Shown here: positions 7,204-14,034 of the stretch, one piece after another
Position numbering within the stretch: position 1 is the first letter of the stretch
Layout: each line of letters starts with the position of its first letter
From: Planctomycetota bacterium
GTDB lineage: Bacteria > Planctomycetota > Phycisphaerae > WQYP01
Reading direction: 5' to 3'
Assembly (NCBI GenBank): GCA_021852225.1
Contig: JAJZOA010000001.1
Location: 1 to 14,034 of the forward strand
Length of the DNA: 14,034 bases
Notes under the pieces: generated by a model
What the model was told of the DNA's origin: nothing
Database searches by the model: none
What the model saw: only the letters and a program-made list of their open reading frames with translations
Translations under genes and position numbers: made by a program

Positions 7204-9183
7204 TCACTGCACAGGCACAAACCCGCTGCGTGCCACCACAGATTTATACCTTAGCCAATTCCCGAGATATAACTGGCGCATCTGAAAATTCAGCACGGAT
7301 GCGCCACCTACGCGGACATAGGAGGCCGCAAGCACATTTGCCGGCAATGGCCGGGCGTGAACCAGTTGCAGCACAAACACTTCCAGCCGCGGGTCCACCG
7401 CGATGCAGGTCGCCGGCTTGCCAGCCAACCGGGCAATCAGCGCGGAAAGTTTTTCGGTTTTCAAAAGCTGCGCGGCGGTCTCTGGCCGGGTGGGCTTGGC
7501 CACCTTCATGGCCTGCTCCTGGCGGGCCAGCCGGATGGAGGCACGGGTCAACTGCCCCAGTCGTCCATGCACGCCTGGCACATAAGAAGGAACCAAAATG
7601 TTAATTGCCTCACCCGAGGCGTCATAACCCACCGGATAGCGGGTCAGGGCGGTGAAGGCATTGGGAAATTGAACCGGCAAGGTCTCTTTTTTGGCTACCG
7701 CGGCCAAGCCGATTTTCACAGCCAGCGCGGCCAGTACAGCCCCGCGGGCCGTGTCGGCTTTGTACGCCTCCAGCAACCGGGCGTCGTGCACAACCTGTGC
7801 CTGCACCTGTTTCAGCGTTTTGGGATCATGCGCCGGACTGACCGCTGTGACGCGATAGATATAATCGTTACCCTTTGAATCAGTCAGAACAGGACCGTCG
7901 CGGCCTACCTGCAGGTGCAGCAGCAGGCCAAGACCTTTGCTATGGAGATCCAGTTCATGCACCTTCATGGCCAATGTCGCCAAGCCCACCGGAGCAGAAA
8001 ATCCACTTTCCGTCACGCCGGCCTGACCAATTCCACGCAAGCTGGAAAGCGCGGAAGCATCCGCCCACTGGTTCCAGGTTGCAACCAATGGCGTATAGCC
8101 GAAGCGTTTGCCGATTTTGGCGGCAATCCCCTTGTAGGACGCCCATTTGGCCGCGGGCATGGCGGCATATAAGCCGTCAATTTCCGGATTCGCCCATACC
8201 TTGCCGGTCTGCCGCGTGGCATATTCGGTCATCCGACGGAACAACAGTTCAATCCGCTTGTCCTGCTGTTGGCGGATCAATTTTGCTTTCACCGCTGCGA
8301 ACGGCTTATAGACCGTTGGAGCGGAAGTGCTATCGGCGCTGGCGGGCGGTTCCACCGCGAATTCATCGCGATGGTTCTGGTAATAGCGGTATGCCGCCTG
8401 CACATCGGCAAATGTTACCTTCATGCCGGCGCGCACTTTGGCGCTTTGAAACTTCATAAATTCAATTTTCACCCGGTCCGGATACCGGTACCCAAACGGA
8501 TACTGATGCCCGGCCACCGTCGGCGGTGCCGCCGGTGAAGACGGATCCCATGGCAACATGGTGCGATAGCGACTGAACAGGGTTTGAAGCAGGGCGGCAC
8601 CGGGCGACGGCATGGCACCGGCATTGTCGGCCGCACGAAGACGAATGTAGCCAATTTGTAAAGACGACTCCAGTTCGCTGATGGTGTGCGCCAACTGCGG
8701 ATCGCTGGGCTGGGCGGCGCCATACACGAAATTCGCCAATGCCTGAATTTGGTTGTAATCGCCGATCGCCTGCACAATATTCTGGGCAACGTAACTGGAA
8801 TTCTGCATAACGGCTTCCACGCGTTTTTGCACGCGCTTATCGCTTAGCTCCGCAGCCGCCGTGTTGTAGTCCGGCAGAAATCCATTTTGGCGGGCTTCGC
8901 GCAAAAGCAGATAAAACTGGATCGCCGCATCGGTATTGTTCCGCTGCGAGAGCCAGGGAACCAATCCTGGATTCAAGCGGCGCAGGATGCGCACGTCAAT
9001 AGTGGCGATCGTCAGATCGCCCGTCGTCAGTGGCTGACCGTCCAGTTTGCCAATGACAAAGCTGGATCCTCCCTTGCCCATGCCCGAGGTATACGAATAC
9101 CCGGCCAGGAACACAATCATCAGGATGACGCCAAAGAACGCCATCAGGGGTTTGCTGTATTTACGCATCAAGGTTATGGACAT
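7204..9183 (-). CDS. PpiD/SurA-like membrane-anchored chaperone
   Basis: A 659-residue protein with a single N-terminal membrane anchor (residues 12-30, KPLMAFFGVILMIVFLAGYS) preceded by a short basic segment, so the bulk should face the periplasm, as in PpiD. Residues 41-150 resemble a SurA_N chaperone region (FVIGKLDGQPLTTGDL, then helices). At 236-275 VKIEFMKFQSAKVRAGMKVTFADVQAAYRYYQNH matches the segment in PpiD-type proteins where a helix with a YY motif precedes the rotamase module. The later YIYRVTAVSPAHDPKTLKQV (441-460) resembles the C-terminal part of such proteins. I cannot find a recognisable parvulin-type PPIase core, so it is probably a non-enzymatic chaperone or a very divergent member. 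The start is supported by AGGA at 9191-9194, 7 nt before ATG 9183. It lies between pdxA and pheT on the same strand. General family confidence is moderate; exact function unknown. Confidence 0.65.
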   Translation of the reverse strand: MSITLMRKYSKPLMAFFGVILMIVFLAGYSYTSGMGKGGSSFVIGKLDGQPLTTGDLTIATIDVRILRRLNPGLVPWLSQRNNTDAAIQFYLLLREARQNGFLPDYNTAAAELSDKRVQKRVEAVMQNSSYVAQNIVQAIGDYNQIQALANFVYGAAQPSDPQLAHTISELESSLQIGYIRLRAADNAGAMPSPGAALLQTLFSRYRTMLPWDPSSPAAPPTVAGHQYPFGYRYPDRVKIEFMKFQSAKVRAGMKVTFADVQAAYRYYQNHRDEFAVEPPASADSTSAPTVYKPFAAVKAKLIRQQQDKRIELLFRRMTEYATRQTGKVWANPEIDGLYAAMPAAKWASYKGIAAKIGKRFGYTPLVATWNQWADASALSSLRGIGQAGVTESGFSAPVGLATLAMKVHELDLHSKGLGLLLHLQVGRDGPVLTDSKGNDYIYRVTAVSPAHDPKTLKQVQAQVVHDARLLEAYKADTARGAVLAALAVKIGLAAVAKKETLPVQFPNAFTALTRYPVGYDASGEAINILVPSYVPGVHGRLGQLTRASIRLARQEQAMKVAKPTRPETAAQLLKTEKLSALIARLAGKPATCIAVDPRLEVFVLQLVHARPLPANVLAASYVRVGGASVLNFQMRQLYLGNWLRYKSVVARSGFVPVQ

Positions 9184-9190
9184 CGCCGTT

Positions 9191-9194
9191 TCCT
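9191..9194 (-). promoter_or_regulatory. Ribosome binding site of PpiD-like gene
   Basis: AGGA on the minus strand, 7 nt before the ATG at 9183. It favours this start over the in-frame ATG five codons downstream, which has no Shine-Dalgarno. Confidence 0.5.
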
Positions 9195-9251
9195 GTTCTA
9201 TTGCCGTCTGCCAGTACCGGCCCGCAAGGTCGGTTCTTCCGCAAGTCCTTG

Positions 9252-9280
9252 AGCATAAGCGAACCGAAGCAGAGCGTAAA
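9252..9280 (-). promoter_or_regulatory. Candidate sigma-70-like promoter
   Basis: On the minus strand TTTACG (9275-9280) and TATGCT (9252-9257) are separated by 17 nt, each matching 4 of 6 consensus bases. The site is about 70 bp upstream of the PpiD-like ATG, inside the roughly 304-bp gap after pdxA, which is the longest gap in the minus-strand block. That gap otherwise shows no gene or terminator hairpin that I can support. The match is weak and the organism's sigma preference is unknown. Confidence 0.25.
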
Positions 9281-9487
9281 TATCCCGGCGTGGCATGGAG
9301 GCTTAAAAGGGGCTGCCAGCTTTTCCAGCGGGTCAGGCGTTTTCCTGGGAGGGCTGCGCCGTTGGGGAAGATTCGGAGGCCCGTCGTAGAGTGACTGGAG
9401 CCGTGCCGGTGATTGCCTGCATGCCAAGACGCCCGCCCCCCACGTTAGGATTCAGTTGTGGCGGAAAGCATTTTAGAAGACAGAAAA

Positions 9488-10597
9488 TTATGATTCAGAC
9501 GGGTTGCCCAGCCGTTGGGCCGCCTGCCGCCGGGCAATATCACAGGCCATCAGAATTGCCGATCGCATGGAACCGGCATCCGCACGGTTGCGGCCAACAA
9601 TATTAAAGGCTGTGCCGTGGTCCACACTGGTTCGCACAATCGGCAGCCCCAGCGTCAGGTTCACGCTGCCGGAAAAGTCCAGCAATTTTACTGGAATCAG
9701 CCCTTGGTCATGGTACATGGCCACCACCAGGTCATAAGCCCCCTGTGCGGCCTGTACAAAAATGGTGTCCGCGCTGAACGGACCGTGCACATCCATCCCC
9801 TGCTGCCGGGCCATAAGAATGGCAGGTTCAATAATGCGCTTTTCTTCATCACCAAATTGCCCATTTTCACCCGCATGAGGATTCAGCCCGCATACAGCAA
9901 TCCGCGGCTTTTCAATACCGAACCAATCAATCAAGGCCTGATGGGCCAGATCAATCGGGTCAAAAACCGTCCCTATTTTGAAACTGTGCCGAAGCTCAAA
10001 CAATGGCTCATGAATGGTGCACAACACAACTTTCAGGCCTTTATGGCTACTGATAAGCGGAGGGGCGCCGACGGCCAGCGACGGCGTTTCAGCCGCCGAT
10101 ACCGGCGTTCGAGCGTTGGCGGCGAACATCATCGCAAAACGCCTGGCACCGGTACGTTCGGCCAGCATTTCCGTATGCCCAGGCCAACGGTTATAACCCG
10201 CCATTTTCCAGCTTTCCTTGCAGATCGGCCCGGTTACCATTGCATCAATCCGGCGTGTTTTTGCCGCTTCCAAGGCATCCACCACAAATCGCATGGAGGC
10301 CACGCCGCCGAGTTTCGAGGGAGCTTTAAGGTCCATACCCATAAAACCGAAATCGTCGTAATCCAGCACCACCACATCCTGGTCGTAGGGGCGCAACCGC
10401 TCCGGCTGGTCGCGCCACCAGAACGGTTCAATTTCAGCCATATCTGCAGAATAAGACAGCAATTCGTTAAAGCCGAAAATCACGAATCTCGCCTGCCGCC
10501 GCACTTCCGGCGCGGCCAACGCTTTGACGATCACCTCGGCTCCTATGCCGGCCGGGTCGCCCATGGTGATGCCTATGGTAGGCAACGTGCCGCTCAT
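9488..10597 (-). CDS. pdxA: 4-hydroxythreonine-4-phosphate dehydrogenase
   Basis: Catalyses the NAD-dependent oxidation of 4-phosphohydroxy-L-threonine in the DXP-dependent pyridoxal 5'-phosphate pathway; cytoplasmic and metal-dependent. Signature motifs (numbered from ATG 10597, 369 residues): GITMGDPAGIGAE (9-21), VTGPICKESW (121-130), PGHTEM with metal ligand H141, H196 in CTIHEPL, CGLNPHAGENG (236-246), AMYHDQGLIPVK with H296 (293-304) and VDHGTAFNIVG (325-335). All three expected metal-binding histidines are present. It is about 40 residues longer than the E. coli enzyme, partly through an Ala/Pro/Ser-rich insert at about 161-187 before the H196 strand. The start at 10597 is preferred over the longer frame (10639) because the PdxA consensus begins there, GGGG lies 7 nt upstream, and the ATG overlaps the ribE stop as ATGA, implying translational coupling. 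Very secure as a PdxA-family enzyme; the closely related PdxA2/DtnK-linked catabolic paralogs are unlikely in this context. Confidence 0.96.
   Translation of the reverse strand: MSGTLPTIGITMGDPAGIGAEVIVKALAAPEVRRQARFVIFGFNELLSYSADMAEIEPFWWRDQPERLRPYDQDVVVLDYDDFGFMGMDLKAPSKLGGVASMRFVVDALEAAKTRRIDAMVTGPICKESWKMAGYNRWPGHTEMLAERTGARRFAMMFAANARTPVSAAETPSLAVGAPPLISSHKGLKVVLCTIHEPLFELRHSFKIGTVFDPIDLAHQALIDWFGIEKPRIAVCGLNPHAGENGQFGDEEKRIIEPAILMARQQGMDVHGPFSADTIFVQAAQGAYDLVVAMYHDQGLIPVKLLDFSGSVNLTLGLPIVRTSVDHGTAFNIVGRNRADAGSMRSAILMACDIARRQAAQRLGNPSES
10594..10597 (-). other. ATGA stop-start overlap ribE/pdxA
   Basis: On the minus strand the ribE TGA (10596-10594) and the pdxA ATG (10597-10595) share bases as ATGA. 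This is the classic arrangement for translational coupling and shows that the two cofactor genes share one transcript. Confidence 0.8.
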
Positions 10598-11241
10598 GTC
10601 CGCACCCCGGTTCCCGCCACAGCCACCGCCGGTGAACATCCAGGCACCATGTCCCGCAAATAATTCAAAATAGTTCGGGCCAGAATATCAGTTTCCACAT
10701 TCACCTTTTCACCCGGGCGCAAGCGCCCCAACGTGGTCTGTCGAAGGGTGGTCGGTATAACCGCCACCGTAAAATCTCGGTTGGTCACTCGGGCGACGGT
10801 CATGGAAACACCGTCCAATGCCACGCTGCCCTTGTCCACCAGCAGACCGCGACACTCTTGCGGCAATGAAAATGTGATACGCCAGTCTTCAGCGGACATT
10901 TTCACTTCCAGAACCGTGGTCACAGCGTCCACATGGCCTTGTACGAAATGGCCGCCCAGAGGATCGCCGGCGCGCAAGCTTTGTTCCAGATTCACACGAT
11001 CCCCGATTTGTTTGTCGCCCAATGTGGTGCGGGCCAGTGTTTCGCTGATCACGTCAAAACTCAACGCGCCATCGGCGGGCGGGCCGGCCACCGAAAGGCA
11101 GACACCAGCGACCGCAATGGAGTCTCCGGATTTAATGGCCGCCATGGGCAACTCGCACGGGTTCACCCAAAGCCGCCGTCCCGCCCCGGTTGGTTCGTTG
11201 GCGGCAATTGTACCCATAGCCTGTACAAGCCCTGTAAACAT
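10594..11241 (-). CDS. ribE: Riboflavin synthase, alpha chain
   Basis: Catalyses dismutation of two 6,7-dimethyl-8-ribityllumazine molecules to riboflavin, the last step of riboflavin synthesis. It is 215 residues, normal length, with two tandem lumazine-binding barrels. Barrel 1: the diagnostic N-terminus MFTGLV, then SGDSIAVAGVCLSV (38-51) and the FDVISETLARTTLG segment. Barrel 2: GGHFVQGHVDAV (96-107), KGSVALDGVSMTV (137-149) and a T-D-I-L-A-R motif near 184-189. The C-terminal helix (about 190 onward) that mediates trimerisation is present. The gene is also called ribC in some bacteria. No lumazine synthase or other rib genes are in the window and no FMN riboswitch was recognised in the 120 bp upstream. 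The TGA overlaps the pdxA ATG by ATGA. A GGTG just before the start is a weak Shine-Dalgarno. Confidence 0.97.
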   Translation of the reverse strand: MFTGLVQAMGTIAANEPTGAGRRLWVNPCELPMAAIKSGDSIAVAGVCLSVAGPPADGALSFDVISETLARTTLGDKQIGDRVNLEQSLRAGDPLGGHFVQGHVDAVTTVLEVKMSAEDWRITFSLPQECRGLLVDKGSVALDGVSMTVARVTNRDFTVAVIPTTLRQTTLGRLRPGEKVNVETDILARTILNYLRDMVPGCSPAVAVAGTGVRT

Positions 11242-11361
11242 GGCACCATTCTAGCGAATTTAGCGCAAGAATTCCCGCGTCCGCAATATTTCGTCGCGGT
11301 CAGCAATTCCGGCAATGCGCCAGCGGCATGGCGGAGGGTTTAGTATCCCGCGGGGGGAATA

Positions 11362-12336
11362 TTATGGCTTGGTCAGCGACGGGCGATAAAGCGCCGTATT
11401 GAAAGCCTTTTTGAAATCAGTCCAGTTGGAATTTTCCGTAGGCTCGGCCACGGCATCCACCGCCATCTGGGTTTTGGCATCCAGATTATCTATCAGATTT
11501 ATCAGCACCGCTTCGGGCGTTTTTGGCTGAATAGCGGCACCGAATTCCGGCTCGCCATGGTGCGAAAGCACGATATGCTCCAGCACCATCAGCAGGTCCG
11601 CGCGAATCGGTGCGCCACGCTGTTTGCCGATTTGCGCCGCATGCTGATGAATCCAGAGCGTACCGAGCACGACATGCCCGACCAGCCGGCCCATGTCCGT
11701 GTAGTCAAAACCACAGTGATAGGAAAGTTCAGCCGTCTTGCCGATGTCATGCAGAAAAAGCCCCGCCAGAACCAGATCACGGTCTATATCCGGGTAGCGC
11801 GGGCAGATCAATAGCGCCAATTCCAGCAGACTTAGCGTATGTTCCAGCAGGCCGCCAAGCCAGGCGTGATGCATTTTCTGGGCGGCCGGTGAAAGCGCAA
11901 ATTTTTTCATCAACTCGGTATCGTCCAGAAACGAGTTGACGACAAGCGCCAGGTCCGGGTCCTTGATCTGCAAAAGAATTTCCCGCACGCGGGCCTGCAT
12001 GTCCGGGATGCTTTTCCGTGTCTGTTTGAGCAGTTGTGTCACATCAATCCGTGATGGATCTTCCACCCGGTTAATCGTTTCGGCCACTAGCTGAAAATGT
12101 CCCTGATACGTTTCCACGCGCCCGCGGATGGTCACGTACCCCGGTGAAGGAATGCGGTCGTAGGTGTCGCGCGGGACACTCCACATGCGGCAATGAATCT
12201 GGCCGGTGGCGTCCGAAACGTCGGCCTTCAGAAACGGCTTATTGGTGCTGGTGGTGCCAAGCTGCTTACCGGAAATAATAAACGTCTGATCCAGAGAATC
12301 TCCATCGCGGAGCTGGTTAATTGCAATTCTACCCAT
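11362..12336 (-). CDS. OB-fold/HD-domain 3'-5' exoribonuclease, YhaM-like
   Basis: A 324-residue predicted 3'-5' exoribonuclease of the YhaM/CBF1 type (Mn-dependent in characterised relatives), cytoplasmic. An N-terminal OB-fold (about 15-95, FLKADVSDATGQIHCRMWSV and ..TIRGRVETYQGHFQLV) would bind nucleic acid. The HD domain spans about 155-300: H166 in GLLEHTLSL, the HD pair at 196-197 in AGLFLHDIGKTAEL, H221 in LVGHVVLG, HH at 259-260 in LSHHGEPEFG and D283 in LIDNLDAK, so the metal-binding set is intact. The length matches B. subtilis YhaM (about 314). The start at 12336 is chosen because the family begins at MGRIAINQL and AGGAG (12348-12352) lies 11 nt upstream; the longer frame from 12417 adds an unlikely Arg/Gly-rich leader. 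It follows rny by about 100 bp on the same strand, a sensible pairing of endo- and exoribonuclease. The family call is strong; the activity is inferred. Confidence 0.9.
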   Translation of the reverse strand: MGRIAINQLRDGDSLDQTFIISGKQLGTTSTNKPFLKADVSDATGQIHCRMWSVPRDTYDRIPSPGYVTIRGRVETYQGHFQLVAETINRVEDPSRIDVTQLLKQTRKSIPDMQARVREILLQIKDPDLALVVNSFLDDTELMKKFALSPAAQKMHHAWLGGLLEHTLSLLELALLICPRYPDIDRDLVLAGLFLHDIGKTAELSYHCGFDYTDMGRLVGHVVLGTLWIHQHAAQIGKQRGAPIRADLLMVLEHIVLSHHGEPEFGAAIQPKTPEAVLINLIDNLDAKTQMAVDAVAEPTENSNWTDFKKAFNTALYRPSLTKP

Positions 12337-12437
12337 GACTGAAAACACTCCTGTTATGCCCCGGCGAAAATGCCGCCCAGGCTGATAATCCGCCCGGATG
12401 CCGCCACCGGCTGGCACCGGTATAACCGAAAACGGCC

Positions 12438-14034
12438 TTAACGGGCCAGTTCCACTGCCCGGACCTCGCGCAAAACGGTCACTTTTATTTCGCCCGGGAA
12501 GGTCAATTCCGACTGGATTCGATTGGCTATTTCACGGGCGATAAGCCGCGCTGTGGCGTCATCGCACTTTTCCGGGTCTACAATCACCCGAACTTCGCGG
12601 CCCGCCTGAATGGCAAATGCCTGGCGCACGGACGCAAAGCTGGTGCAGATAGCCTCAAGTTCCTGCAGACGTTTGATGTACCGCTCCAGTGATTCCCGCC
12701 GCGCGCCGGGCCGCGCACCACTGATCGCGTCGGCCGCCATGATAATCGCCGTGTAAGGAGTCGTGGCTGGAATATCATTATGATGCCCGCCAATCGCATT
12801 AAGCACCGCTTCGGGTTCATTGAATTTGCGGCAGAATTCCATGCCCAATGCCGGATGCCCGCCTTCCTGGTCATGATCCATCGCCTTGCCGATGTCATGC
12901 AGCAGACCCGCGCGGCGGGCAAGTGTGCCATCCAGTTTCAGTTCCTCGGCTATCATCTGGGATATATATGCCGTTTCCATTGAATGACGCAACACATTCT
13001 GGCCATAACTGGTGCGGTAATGCAGCCGGCCCAGCATTTCCACAATTCTTGGGTGCAGGCTGTTGATATTCGCCTCCAGCACCGCCTTTTTGCCCGCATT
13101 GCGGATGGAATTTTCCATTTCCTTGCGCGTGGCATCCACAATTTCCTCTATCCGGGCCGGATGAATGCGGCCATCGGCAATAAGTTTTTCCAGCGTCAGC
13201 CGCGCCACTTCGCGGCGAATCGGATCAAAGCAATTCACCGTAATAACGCCCGGCGTATCATCAATAATGACATCCACGCCTGTGGCCTGTTCAAAGGCGC
13301 GGATATTCCGGCCCTCGCGGCCGATGATGCGGCCCTTCATGTCGTCACTGGGAATGGTCACTGATTTTGTTGTGCCTTCGCTGGTGACATCGGCGGCATA
13401 TCGCTGCATTGCCTGAAGCATAATGTTGGTCGCTTTTACGCGGGCCTCATCGCGGGCCTGGTCTTCCAGCCGTTCGACCATCAGGGCCATATCATGGCGA
13501 ACTTCACCTTCCACGCGCTTCAGCAGCAACTGCCGGGCGTCCTCCATTGATAAATTCGTCAGACGAAGCAGTACCTCTTTTTCCTGCGCCAGCGTCTGTT
13601 CAAGCTGTTGTTCCTTGGCTTGCAGATTGCGCGTTCGATCAGTAAGCGATTTTTCCAGCGATTCCAGGTTTTTGTCCTTGGTCGTCAGCGTATCAAGCTT
13701 ACGGTCCAGCATATCCTCGCGTTTTAACAGGCGCTGTTCCACGTTGCGCATTTCGGCTCGCAGCGTTTCAATTTCTCGCTCGGCCTGCTCGCGGATTTTA
13801 AGCGATTCAGCCCGCGCTGTAAGTTCGGTCGATTTCAAAAGATCTGCGGCTTTTTCGCGGGCGTCAGTCAGCACCTTCTGGGATTCGGCGTTATTTTTAG
13901 CCAAGGCCGCTCGTCCGCTGGCGCGCGCGGCAACCAGTGCCACAATCACCCCGACCACCAGCCCCCCCGCCGCTCCTGCTCCCAGCCACAGCGGATCAAA
14001 CGCAACGGCCACCACGCCCGAGCCGCCCAAAATC
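12438..14034 (-). CDS. rny: Ribonuclease Y, 5' end at window edge
   Basis: A membrane-anchored endoribonuclease that starts bulk mRNA decay. About 530 residues are visible, close to full length (B. subtilis 520). Domains (numbered from a TTG at 14030): membrane helix about 13-35 (LWLGAGAAGGLVVGVIVALV); long charged coiled coil about 45-200; KH domain about 222-290 with GRIIGREGRNIRAFE (233-247); HD domain about 340-440 with RHSMETA (349), HD at 378-379 in GLLHDIGKAMDH, IGGHHND and AADAISGARPGARRE (432-446); and a C-terminal conserved region with FAIQAGREVRVIV. All catalytic HD residues are present. The frame stays open to the right edge, so the TTG at 14030 may not be the real start; nearby in-frame GTG codons (residues 6-7) are alternatives. 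It is the first visible gene of the minus-strand block and its 3' end lies about 100 bp before the YhaM-like gene. Confidence 0.96.
   Translation of the reverse strand, partial: ILGGSGVVAVAFDPLWLGAGAAGGLVVGVIVALVAARASGRAALAKNNAESQKVLTDAREKAADLLKSTELTARAESLKIREQAEREIETLRAEMRNVEQRLLKREDMLDRKLDTLTTKDKNLESLEKSLTDRTRNLQAKEQQLEQTLAQEKEVLLRLTNLSMEDARQLLLKRVEGEVRHDMALMVERLEDQARDEARVKATNIMLQAMQRYAADVTSEGTTKSVTIPSDDMKGRIIGREGRNIRAFEQATGVDVIIDDTPGVITVNCFDPIRREVARLTLEKLIADGRIHPARIEEIVDATRKEMENSIRNAGKKAVLEANINSLHPRIVEMLGRLHYRTSYGQNVLRHSMETAYISQMIAEELKLDGTLARRAGLLHDIGKAMDHDQEGGHPALGMEFCRKFNEPEAVLNAIGGHHNDIPATTPYTAIIMAADAISGARPGARRESLERYIKRLQELEAICTSFASVRQAFAIQAGREVRVIVDPEKCDDATARLIAREIANRIQSELTFPGEIKVTVLREVRAVELAR

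Noticed and set aside
6643..7254. A 203-codon plus-strand frame antisense to pheT
   Set aside because: It overlaps the conserved PheT N-terminal region; composition is typical of an antisense shadow.
9161..9427. An 88-codon minus-strand frame in the pdxA/PpiD-like gap
   Set aside because: It overlaps the PpiD-like start, is Pro/Arg-rich, and has no recognised domain or ribosome binding site.
9515..10663. A 382-codon open frame on the plus strand, antisense to pdxA
   Set aside because: It mirrors the codon structure of the certain pdxA gene, has no recognisable domains, is rich in His/Arg/Pro as expected for antisense of GC-rich coding DNA, and has no Shine-Dalgarno.
11242..11260. TAGAAT just before ribE as a -10 element
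   Set aside because: It is only 7 nt from the ATG and no acceptable -35 sits 16-18 nt upstream.
12405..12422. ACCGG/CCGGT hairpin between rny and the YhaM-like gene as a terminator
   Set aside because: The stem is only 5 bp and no T-run follows on the minus strand; it is more likely chance in GC-rich sequence.
1..14034. Mobile element, prophage, CRISPR or defence system in the window
   Set aside because: No transposase, integrase, terminal inverted repeats, regularly spaced repeats, or defence-type domains were found; the genes are housekeeping, signalling and transport.

Overview
This window looks like a chromosomal housekeeping region from a bacterium with a moderately GC-rich genome. Two features favour a lineage outside the classical proteobacterial models: RNase Y next to a YhaM-like OB-HD nuclease, and a PheT that lacks the usual N-proximal tRNA-binding insert. 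A PpiD-like membrane-anchored chaperone points to a two-membrane cell. Together with a CHX-type antiporter fused to tandem Usp domains, this fits Planctomycetota (for example Phycisphaerae-like) best, but that placement is an inference from protein architecture and not a database match.

Layout. At the left edge is the 3' part of a CHAD-domain gene (+ strand, 3-539, open at its 5' end). It converges on a c-di-GMP phosphodiesterase-type HD-GYP gene (minus, 561-1991) whose N-terminal half is a degenerate second copy of the HD fold. A divergent spacer of about 350 bp with a GC-rich inverted repeat (2217-2243) separates it from a 721-residue cation/proton antiporter carrying two Usp-like cytoplasmic domains (+, 2348-4513). 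A spacer of about 530 bp (4514-5043) follows, holding short palindromes, a 10-bp direct repeat and a possible decayed coding fragment.

From 5044 to the right edge, six genes all lie on the minus strand. In transcriptional order they are rny (RNase Y, entering from the right edge), an OB-HD 3'-5' exoribonuclease of YhaM type, ribE (riboflavin synthase), pdxA (pyridoxal phosphate synthesis), a PpiD/SurA-like anchored chaperone, and pheT. ribE and pdxA overlap by an ATGA junction and are almost certainly co-translated. The other gaps (about 100-120 bp, and about 300 bp before the chaperone gene) leave room for internal promoters.

Functionally the block combines RNA turnover (RNase Y as endonuclease, the YhaM-like enzyme as 3' exonuclease), flavin and PLP cofactor synthesis, envelope protein folding and tRNA charging. 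I saw no rRNA, tRNA, CRISPR array, insertion sequence, phage or defence genes. The unusual points are domain-architecture variants; I did not find a clearly new system.
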